From NCBI RefSeq assembly GCF_036186745.1, contig NZ_CP108086.1:5518001-5582000 (forward strand): a stretch of 64,000 nt of DNA, given 5' to 3'. The translations under genes and the position numbers were made by a program. How positions within the stretch are numbered: position 1 is the first letter of the stretch; every line of letters begins with the position of its first letter. Shown one piece after another: positions 44,348 through 51,182 of the stretch. The notes below the pieces were generated by a model. It worked only from the letters and a program-made list of their open reading frames with translations. It made no database searches and had not been told where the DNA came from. This DNA is from Microbispora hainanensis. Lineage in GTDB: Bacteria; Actinomycetota; Actinomycetes; Streptosporangiales; Streptosporangiaceae.

Positions 44348-44992
44348 ATGGTGCGCACGCGTACGCGCGATACGGTCACGCCGCTTCCCCTGCCGAGGCG
44401 GCGCCGGTCGCCGATGTTCCTGCTCGTCTTGGTCTTCATCGGGGCGGGCGTGCTGGCCGGGCAGTACGCCTACACCGAACTCGACCGGCGCAGCCCCGTG
44501 CTGATGGTCGCCCGGGACGTCCCGATCGGCCAGGTGATCACCGCCGACGACCTGGCCTCGGTACAGATCTCGGCGGACCCCCAGATCGCCACCGTCCCGG
44601 CGGGGCGGCTGCCGGAGACAATCGGCCGGGTCGCGGCCGCCGACCTGACGGCCGGCGCGCTCCTGGCGGAGACGCAGACGACGGACGCGATGACGCCGGG
44701 CCCCGGTCAGCAGCTGGTGCCGCTCGCGCTCAAGCCGGGTCAGCTTCCAGCCCGGGGCCTGCGTGCCGGCGACCGCGTCCTGGTCGCCGCCGAACTGGCC
44801 GACCCCGGGCAGGAAACCAGGGCCGTGACGAAGGACTTGGCCGCCGTCGTCGATCGGGTGGGGGAGGCAGACCCCGACGGGGTGCGAGTCGTCGACCTGC
44901 TGGTCGGCCCCGGGGCCGGCGGCTTCATCGCGCGGGAGGCCATGGGTGGCCACATCGCCCTCATCCTCACCTCCCGCAGGGACGCGGCGTGA
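44348..44992 (+). CDS. SAF-domain protein (CpaB/RcpC-like)
   Basis: About 214 residues from the ATG at 44348 with GAGGAG upstream. One membrane segment (SPMFLLVLVFIGAGVLAGQY) is followed by a SAF domain: MVARDVPIGQVITADDLASV QISADPQ. CpaB-like proteins sit in the envelope and help assemble the Tad secretin or pilus channel; Gram-positive versions may act as a cell-wall-side adaptor. The protein follows the usual order before tadZ and tadA. Confidence 0.85.
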   Translation: MVRTRTRDTVTPLPLPRRRRSPMFLLVLVFIGAGVLAGQYAYTELDRRSPVLMVARDVPIGQVITADDLASVQISADPQIATVPAGRLPETIGRVAAADLTAGALLAETQTTDAMTPGPGQQLVPLALKPGQLPARGLRAGDRVLVAAELADPGQETRAVTKDLAAVVDRVGEADPDGVRVVDLLVGPGAGGFIAREAMGGHIALILTSRRDAA

Positions 44993-45104
44993 TCGGCCGA
45001 GGTTCCTCTGCGCGGTGGCCGCGCTGCTGCCGGTACGGCTCGCGCGGGCCGGCCGCCGCCCTGGTGTCCGCCGTACCGCTGCCGTCCTGCTCGGAGGTGG
45101 GCGG

Positions 45105-45974
45105 ATGGCGCTGATCGCGGTCACGTCTCCTGGAGGGGCGCCCGGGGTCACCACGGTGTGCCTGGCCGCCGCGTTCACCTGGCCCGACCCGGTGCTGCTC
45201 GCCGAATGCGACCCGTCGGGCGGCGGCGTGTTGCCGGGCTACTTCGCCGGGCAGCAGCCGTACCGGATCGGTGTCGCCGAGGTGGCCATGACGGCCGCGC
45301 GCGACCTGGAGGCGGCGCGGGTGCAGCTGGCCGAGGAGGCCGTTCCGCTGGATGGGGACGCCCGGCGCAGGCTGCTGCTGCCCGGGGTGGCCGACCCGCG
45401 GCAGGCCCTGCAGATCAAGGGCTCCTGGCCGCAGATCGCCCAGGTGTTGACGACCGCCGGACGCGACGTCATCGCGGACGTGGGCGCGCTCGGCGTGGAG
45501 AGCGTGCCGTACGCGATCCTCACCGCTGCGGACGCCGTGGTGCTCGTGCTGCGGCCGACGGTGCGGTTCGTTGCGATGGCCGGGCCGCGGATCGAGGCGC
45601 TCAGCCGCGGCGCCCTCGCCGCCACGCCCCGCTTCCTGCTCCTGATCGGCGAAGGGCCCTACCCCGCGGCGGAGGTCAGCCGGACGCTCGGAGGGACGCC
45701 CATCCTGGGGACGGTCCCAATGCTGCCGAAGGCCGCGCACATCCTGTCGGACGGCGCCGCCGGCCGCACAAGGTGGGCCGGCCGGTTGCAGATGTCCTCC
45801 CTGCTGCGGACGGTGGGCAACCTCGGGGCCCAACTGCGGGAGCGCCTCGAAGCGGCACCCGAGGAGCAGCCGGTCGCCGCGGTTGGGGTGGTGCCACCTG
45901 CGTCCTTCGGCGCCGGCCCCGACCTTCACTCCGGCCCCGCCGCGGGTGCCGAGTCTGGGGGAGGGCGAGCATGA
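45105..45974 (+). CDS. MinD/ParA-like protein (TadZ/CpaE-like)
   Basis: About 289 residues from the ATG at 45105 after GGAGGTGG. It begins MALIAVTSPGGAPGVTTVCL, a deviant Walker A without the signature Lys of ParA, then PVLLAECDPSGG (Walker A' Asp) and DVIADVGALGVESVPYAILT. TadZ/CpaE proteins localise the Tad apparatus. The missing Lys suggests a non-hydrolysing localisation factor. Its stop overlaps the tadA start (ATGA). Confidence 0.85.
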   Translation: MALIAVTSPGGAPGVTTVCLAAAFTWPDPVLLAECDPSGGGVLPGYFAGQQPYRIGVAEVAMTAARDLEAARVQLAEEAVPLDGDARRRLLLPGVADPRQALQIKGSWPQIAQVLTTAGRDVIADVGALGVESVPYAILTAADAVVLVLRPTVRFVAMAGPRIEALSRGALAATPRFLLLIGEGPYPAAEVSRTLGGTPILGTVPMLPKAAHILSDGAAGRTRWAGRLQMSSLLRTVGNLGAQLRERLEAAPEEQPVAAVGVVPPASFGAGPDLHSGPAAGAESGGGRA

Positions 45975-47347
45975 GTGAGCACCCGCTGTGGCTGGCCGAG
46001 GACCTTCCCGCTGCCCCCGCCGCCCGCCCGGCCGGGCCGGGAAGCCTGCCGCCGATCCCCGGCATCCCCACCCCGACCGACGACGGCCTCGACGACGTGG
46101 CGTTCCGTGCGGCGGTCGGCGACATCAGCGCCCGCGTGGCCGACGCCCTGGAAGGGGCGGCCGGCCGGGAGGAGGCCGTCCAGCTCATCGACGCCGCAAC
46201 CGCCGCCTGGTCCCGAGAGCGACTCACCGACGGCGTCGTCATCTCACCCGGGACGCACGCCCGTCTGGTCCGCGCGGTCGAGGACGAGCGCTACGGCCTG
46301 GGCGCGCTGCAATCGCTTATCGCCGATGCGGCGGTGCAGAACATCGACATCAACGGCTGCCGCGAGGTCTGGGTCACCTACGCCGACGGGCGCAAGGTAC
46401 GCGGTCCGGCGGTCGCCGGCAGCGACGAGGAACTCATTCAGCGGATCCGCATGTGGGGCGTCCACGGCGGCCAGACCTCCCGGGAGTTCTCCACCGTCAC
46501 CCCCGTGCTCAACGCCGCCTTGAAGGAGCGGGTGCGGCTGTCGGCGGTCATGGCGATCACACCGCGCCCGCACGTGTCGATCCGCTGCCACCGGCACGTC
46601 GACGTCACCCTGACCGACCTGGTCGAGCTCGGCACTCTCGAGGCCGGGCAGGCGTCGTTTCTCGCCTCGGCGGTGCGGGCGCGTAAGGACATCCTGGTCA
46701 CCGGCGGGGTCAACGCCGGGAAGACCACGATGCTGCGGGCCCTGGCCGCCGAGATCGACCCCGACGAGCGGATCGCCACGCTGGAAAGCGAGTACGAGCT
46801 CTACCTGGACCAGCTGCCGCACCGGCACCGCGACGTGGTGGCCTTCGAGTCACGCCAAGCCAACAGCGAAGGCCACGGCCAGATCACCCTTGATGCGGCG
46901 ATCAAACACTCGCTGCGGATGAACCCGGTGCGGATCATCGTCGGCGAGGTCCGCGCCGACGAGGCGTGGTCGATGTTGCAGGCCATGAACTCGGGCCAGG
47001 AAGGCTCGCTGTGCACCATCCACGCCAACTCCGCCGAGAAGGTCTTCCCCCGCCTGCTCATGCTGTGCCGCTCCGGCGGCCTCGTGCTGGATTCCGAGGA
47101 CATCCACGGGCTGGTTGGCATGGCCGTCGACTTCGTCGTCCACCTGCGCCGCGACGTGCGCACCAACCGCCGCTACGTCACCGAGGTGCTGGAGGTGCTG
47201 CCGCCCGCCGACACGCCGACGCCCGCGCGCAACCACATCTACCGCCCCGGCCCCGACGGGCGTGCGATCCCGGCGACCTCCCCGCAGTGCCTGGACGACC
47301 TGGTCGCCGCCGGGTTCGACCCCGCCGTGCTGTGGAGGGCGTCATGA
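45971..47347 (+). CDS. tadA: TadA/CpaF secretion ATPase
   Basis: About 458 residues. The N-terminal domain has GALQSLIADAAVQNIDINGC, and the ATPase core shows VTGGVNAGKTTML (Walker A), RIATLESEYELYLDQ (Asp box), IIVGEVRADEAWSMLQAMNS (Walker B) and GQEGSLCTIHANSAEKV (His box). These are the CpaF hallmarks. It powers pilin assembly or export. The frame is intact and coupled on both sides to tadZ and tadB. Confidence 0.94.
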   Translation: MSEHPLWLAEDLPAAPAARPAGPGSLPPIPGIPTPTDDGLDDVAFRAAVGDISARVADALEGAAGREEAVQLIDAATAAWSRERLTDGVVISPGTHARLVRAVEDERYGLGALQSLIADAAVQNIDINGCREVWVTYADGRKVRGPAVAGSDEELIQRIRMWGVHGGQTSREFSTVTPVLNAALKERVRLSAVMAITPRPHVSIRCHRHVDVTLTDLVELGTLEAGQASFLASAVRARKDILVTGGVNAGKTTMLRALAAEIDPDERIATLESEYELYLDQLPHRHRDVVAFESRQANSEGHGQITLDAAIKHSLRMNPVRIIVGEVRADEAWSMLQAMNSGQEGSLCTIHANSAEKVFPRLLMLCRSGGLVLDSEDIHGLVGMAVDFVVHLRRDVRTNRRYVTEVLEVLPPADTPTPARNHIYRPGPDGRAIPATSPQCLDDLVAAGFDPAVLWRAS

Positions 47348-48198
47348 CCGGCGCGCTGCTCGCGCCGCTGGCCGGCGGGCTGGGCGCGGCCGGGATCGTC
47401 TGCCTCGTGCTCGCCGTACGCGGCAGGGCCCCGGCGCCGCCCAGGCCGGACGGCCACCTGGCCACCCTTGCCCGCGCGGCCGGCGACGTCGCAGTGCGCC
47501 GGCAGGCCGGGGCAGCGATCCTGCTCGGCCCCGCGGTGTTCCTGCTGACCGGATGGCCCGTCGCCGGCCTCGCCGCCATCGGCGCCTGCTTCGCCGTGCC
47601 ACGCCTGACGGGAGGGCGCGGCGCCCGCTCGCGCATCGCCCGCCTGGAAGGGCTGGAGCAGTGGACGCGGCGCCTTTCCGACCTGCTCGGCGCCGCCTCC
47701 GGGCTCGAGGACGCCCTGGCCCGCAGTGTCGAGCACCCGCCCGAGGCGATCGCCGCCGAAGTGCGCGACCTGGGCCGCAAACTCGCCGCCCGGGCGGACA
47801 CCGAGCAGGCGCTGCGCGCCTTCGCCGAAGCCCTCGACGACCCGGTGGCCGACCTGATCGCCGCCGCGCTCATCCGCGCCGCGTCCCGGCGCGGCGCCGG
47901 CGTACGGCAGGTGCTGACCAATCTGGCGGCCATGGTCGCAGCCAACGTCGCCGCCCGGCGGGAGGTCGAAGCCGAACGTGCCCGCCACCGCGCCACCGTC
48001 CGCTGGATCATGGCCTTCCTGTTCGGCTACAGCGGCTTCGCCGCGTTGAACAGGGACTACGTGGCCCCGTTCGGCACCACCGCCGGACAAATAGCGCTTG
48101 CGGTCGTCGTCGCCTGCTACGCCGTCGGGCTGTGGTGGCTGCACCGCCTCGGCACCGCCCGCCCACCTGGCCGCTTCCTCACCGGGGGAGTGCGATGA
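47344..48198 (+). CDS. tadB: TadB-like type II secretion F protein
   Basis: 284 residues, ATG overlapping the tadA stop. Two N-terminal hydrophobic segments (LLGPAVFLLTGWPVAGLAAI and neighbours) precede a GspF-type cytoplasmic domain with RRLSDLLGAASGLEDALARS and ADLIAAALIRAASRRGAGVR. The C-terminal membrane segment is GQIALAVVVACYAVGLWWLH. It forms the inner-membrane platform with the next protein. Confidence 0.9.
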   Translation: MTGALLAPLAGGLGAAGIVCLVLAVRGRAPAPPRPDGHLATLARAAGDVAVRRQAGAAILLGPAVFLLTGWPVAGLAAIGACFAVPRLTGGRGARSRIARLEGLEQWTRRLSDLLGAASGLEDALARSVEHPPEAIAAEVRDLGRKLAARADTEQALRAFAEALDDPVADLIAAALIRAASRRGAGVRQVLTNLAAMVAANVAARREVEAERARHRATVRWIMAFLFGYSGFAALNRDYVAPFGTTAGQIALAVVVACYAVGLWWLHRLGTARPPGRFLTGGVR

Positions 48199-49064
48199 AC
48201 CTGTTCCTGCTGGCCGGGGCCCTGATCGGGTTCGGGCTGTTCCTGCTGGTGCGCGAGCTGCGGCCGGCCCCGCCCCGGCTGGAGGAGGCGGTCGCCCGCC
48301 TGCGCGCCGACTACGTCCCACCCGACACCAGCGGCGACCTGGCCCAGCGGCTCGGCCGCCTCATGGCCACCCACCTGGGGTCGCTGCCGTGCCCCCACCG
48401 CGACCTGGCGCTGCTCGGCCGCCCGGTCGAACGCTTCCTCGCCACCAAGCTCGGCCTGGCCGTGCTCGGCCTGCTGCTGCCCGCCGGGATCGCCGCGCTG
48501 ATAGCGGCCACAGGTAGCACCCCCGGCGTGGCGCTGCCCGCCGGAGCGTCCCTGCTCGGCGGGGTGGTGCTGTTCTTCGCCCCCGACCTGACCGTGCGGT
48601 CCGAGGCCGCCCGCCGACGGGCCGACTTCCGGCACGCCATCACCGGCTACCTCGACCTGGTGGCCCTGGAACGCAGCGCCGGCGCCGGACCCGTCGACGC
48701 CCTGGAAAAGGCCGCCTCGGTCAGCGACGGCTGGGCGTTCGCCCGCATCACCGCCGTGCTGGAGCTGGCCCGCCGGAACCAGCGGCCCGCCTGGGAAGGA
48801 CTTGCCCGGCTGGGCGAGCAGGTCGGCATCGCCGAGCTCACCAACCTGGCTGACATCGCCGCCCTCGCCGGGCAGGAAGGCGCCCGCGTCCTGGACACCC
48901 TCATCAGCAAGGCCGCCTCCATGCGCGGCCAGGCCCTGGCCGCCGCCAAAGCCGAGGCCAACGGCCGCACCACCGCCATGGTCATCCCCATCGCCCTGCT
49001 CGGCGCGGCCTTCCTGCTGCTTTTGACCTTCCCCCAGATCTACCGGCTGGCCATCGCCGGCTGA
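48195..49064 (+). CDS. tadC: TadC-like type II secretion F protein
   Basis: 289 residues, coupled to tadB (ATGA). Membrane segments at the N-terminus (LFLLAGALIGFGLFLLV), in the middle (LAVLGLLLPAGIAALIAATG) and at the end (MVIPIALLGAAFLLLLTFPQ) frame a GspF domain with GYLDLVALERSAGAGPVDAL and IAALAGQEGARVLDTLISKA. It pairs with TadB to form the platform that couples TadA to pilin. Eighteen bases before the pilin gene. Confidence 0.9.
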   Translation: MNLFLLAGALIGFGLFLLVRELRPAPPRLEEAVARLRADYVPPDTSGDLAQRLGRLMATHLGSLPCPHRDLALLGRPVERFLATKLGLAVLGLLLPAGIAALIAATGSTPGVALPAGASLLGGVVLFFAPDLTVRSEAARRRADFRHAITGYLDLVALERSAGAGPVDALEKAASVSDGWAFARITAVLELARRNQRPAWEGLARLGEQVGIAELTNLADIAALAGQEGARVLDTLISKAASMRGQALAAAKAEANGRTTAMVIPIALLGAAFLLLLTFPQIYRLAIAG

Positions 49065-49081
49065 CCCCCTCAAGGAGACCG

Positions 49082-49282
49082 ATGCGCCTTCCCACTGTCA
49101 TGTCCTCGCAGCTCACCCTCCTGCTCGTGCGCGCGCAGGCCGGCCTGCAGCGTCTGCGCGAGGACCGCGGCGCCAGCACCCTGGAATGGGTCGTCCTCAC
49201 CACCCTGATCATCGGCATCGCCATCGCCGCCGCCGCGGTGATGAAGGACAAGGTCACCGAATGGCTCGCCAAGATCCCGTGA
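49082..49282 (+). CDS. Flp-type pilin
   Basis: 66 residues following AAGGAGA. The segment EDRGASTLEWVVLTTLIIGI AIAAAAVM is a type IV pilin-like N-terminal helix with the prepilin cleavage context (basic residues, small residue, Glu five positions on). Short length, position after tadC and the conserved LEW fit a Flp-type major subunit. The final stop overlaps the next start (GTGA). Confidence 0.85.
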   Translation: MRLPTVMSSQLTLLLVRAQAGLQRLREDRGASTLEWVVLTTLIIGIAIAAAAVMKDKVTEWLAKIP

Positions 49283-49716
49283 CCACTCCTGATGCCGCCG
49301 ATTTGCGGCGTTCCCGCCGTGGCGTGCGGTGCCAGGTGCTGCGCGATCGCGGGGCGGCCACCTTGGAGATGGTCATCCTGTTCCCGCTGCTGCTCCTGGT
49401 CGTGGCCGCGGCGGTCCAGGCCGTCTTCGTCTACCAGGCCCACTCCACCGCCCAGGCGGCCGCGCAGGAAGGCGTCCGCGCGGCCCGCACCGACGGCGCC
49501 TCCCGCTCCGCCGGACCAGCCGCCGCGGTGCGCTTCGCTACCCGCGTCGGCGGCGCCTTCCTCACCCACCCCGACGCCCGGGCGGGCGGCGACGCCGGCA
49601 CCGTCGAAGTCGTCGTCACCGGCCGGGTGCCGTCGTTCCTACCTATCGCTCAGTGGACCGTCTCGGAGGTCGCCCGCGCCCCGGTCGAACGCTTCATCCC
49701 CGCGGACCGCCCATGA
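49279..49716 (+). CDS. TadE-like minor pilin
   Basis: About 145 residues from a GTG overlapping the pilin stop. RDRGAATLEMVILFPLLLLV VAAAVQAVF is the TadE N-terminal motif (Glu preceded by T-L). The rest, starting QAHSTAQAAAQEGVRAARTD, is a small extracellular domain. TadE/F proteins are pseudopilins that initiate or tip the Flp fibre. Overlaps the next start by four bases. Confidence 0.88.
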   Translation: MTTPDAADLRRSRRGVRCQVLRDRGAATLEMVILFPLLLLVVAAAVQAVFVYQAHSTAQAAAQEGVRAARTDGASRSAGPAAAVRFATRVGGAFLTHPDARAGGDAGTVEVVVTGRVPSFLPIAQWTVSEVARAPVERFIPADRP

Positions 49717-50216
49717 GCTGCCGACGCACGCCGCAGGACGGCGAGCGGGGAAGCGCAACGCTGGAACTGGTGGTCCTCGCCCCCGCACTGCTGGCACTCA
49801 TCGCCCTGGTCGTCCTCACCGGGCGCATCGCCACCGCCTACAGTGCGGTCGAGTCGGCCGCTCGCGACGCCGCCCGGCGGGCGTCCATCGCCCGCGCCCC
49901 CGCCGAGGCCCGGCGCGCCGCCACAACCAGTGCCGCCGCCGCGCTCCGCCGCGAGGGCCTGCGCTGCGCCCCGTCGATCGCGGTGGACACCAGTGGATTC
50001 TCCCGGCAGGTCGGCACGCCTGCCCAGGTCGTCGCCCGCGTGACCTGCACCGTCCAGCTCGGCGACCTGCTGCCCGGACTGCCCGGCCAGAAGACGGTCC
50101 GCGCGTCCTTCGCCTCGCCCATCGACCCCTACCGGGGGAGAGCTCTGGGGTTCGCAGATCCTGGCGGTTCCTCAGCCGGCAACGAGCGTGCCAAGACGGG
50201 AGGCGTCCGTGTGTGA
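49713..50216 (+). CDS. TadE/TadF-like pseudopilin
   Basis: 167 residues, ATG overlapping the previous stop. GERGSATLELVVLAPALLAL IALVVLTGR repeats the TadE motif; AVESAARDAARRASIARAPA follows. An extracellular part with two Cys (GLRCAPS, RVTCTVQ) ends with a short region lacking known domains. After this gene the operon is interrupted by a minus-strand gene. Confidence 0.85.
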   Translation: MSCRRTPQDGERGSATLELVVLAPALLALIALVVLTGRIATAYSAVESAARDAARRASIARAPAEARRAATTSAAAALRREGLRCAPSIAVDTSGFSRQVGTPAQVVARVTCTVQLGDLLPGLPGQKTVRASFASPIDPYRGRALGFADPGGSSAGNERAKTGGVRV

Positions 50217-50265
50217 AGGTGTGAGCCAGCGGACCGAGACGAGCCGCCTGCCGGATTGTGCGAGC

Positions 50266-50577
50266 TCAGTGATTGCTGCGGAGGTGCCGGCGGGCCCGGT
50301 TCCACACGTCTTCGAACTCGGCCGCAGTCAGAGCGTGAGGCTCGTATCCGTCCCACTCCTGCACAGGGCTCTCCGCGGTCAGGCCGTAGGTCGCCTCGTA
50401 CTGGCTGAGCCGGCCTGCTGCCTGAGCCTGCTGCCATTCCGTCAGGGACGCCGCGACGATGGGGATGCCGTCCGGTCCCCGGAGTTCGACCTGGCGGTTC
50501 ACCCAACCGTCGGCATCAACCTCGAAGTAGAACCAGATGTCCTCTTCATCCCAATAGGTGCGGAACCAGCGCGTCAT
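50266..50577 (-). CDS. Opposite-strand hypothetical protein inside the Tad operon
   Basis: About 103 residues from the ATG at 50577: MTRWFRTYWDEEDIWFYFEV DADGWVNRQVELRGPDGIP, then TEWQQAQAAGRLSQYEATYG and HALTAAEFEDVWNRARRHL. The protein is rich in aromatic and acidic residues and looks intact; similar short proteins are scattered in actinomycetes without known function. It is the only minus-strand gene between 43 kb and the window end and separates two pilus genes, so it is probably a late insertion. It could be an immunity-type or regulatory protein. Confidence 0.75.
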   Translation of the reverse strand: MTRWFRTYWDEEDIWFYFEVDADGWVNRQVELRGPDGIPIVAASLTEWQQAQAAGRLSQYEATYGLTAESPVQEWDGYEPHALTAAEFEDVWNRARRHLRSNH

Positions 50578-50759
50578 CGCTTTAGGATGCCGGACGCGAC
50601 TGACAGGGCACGACGTGACGAGGCCAAGATACTCGGGGGCTGCGGCGCAGCGGGTGGCAGCGTGAACGCTCATGTCGACCAGGTCACCATCGCCCCGTCC
50701 TTGAGCGCCTTCCCAGGCCAGACGGTCCACCACGGCCATCTGACCCTGATGGCGTCGAC

Positions 50760-51182
50760 ATGACCAGGACACGCGACCGCGGGTCGGTCACGCTGTTTAC
50801 CGCCGTGGCGGTGTTCCCGCTGATGCTGGTGCTCGCCGGCTTCCTGTGGGACGGCACCGCCAAGCTCCGCGCCGGCCGCGAGGCCTACAACATTGCGGAA
50901 GAGGCGGCCCGGGCTGGCGCCGGATACGTCGACCGCCGCGCCGCCTACACCGACGGCCGATACATCGTCGACCAGGTCGCCGCTCTGCGCGCCGCGCGCT
51001 CCTACCTCGCCACGACCGGCCACACCGGGACCGCCGCGCCGGTCGGCACCCACGCCATCCAGGTCCGCGTACGGGTGAGTGAACCCACCCTGTTCCTGGC
51101 CCTGATCGGCATCAACGACATCGCGGTGACCGGGTCGGCCACCGCCCGCCTCGTTCCCGGCGTGGAGGGAGAACTTCGATGA
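50760..51182 (+). CDS. TadG-like membrane-anchored pilus protein
   Basis: 140 residues. RDRGSVTLFTAVAVFPLMLV LAGFLWDGTAKL is a TadE/TadG-type N-terminal helix in which the usual LE is replaced by LF; REAYNIAEEAARAGAGYVDR follows. TadG-like proteins sit near the base of the fibre. The stop overlaps the next start by four bases. Confidence 0.82.
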   Translation: MTRTRDRGSVTLFTAVAVFPLMLVLAGFLWDGTAKLRAGREAYNIAEEAARAGAGYVDRRAAYTDGRYIVDQVAALRAARSYLATTGHTGTAAPVGTHAIQVRVRVSEPTLFLALIGINDIAVTGSATARLVPGVEGELR

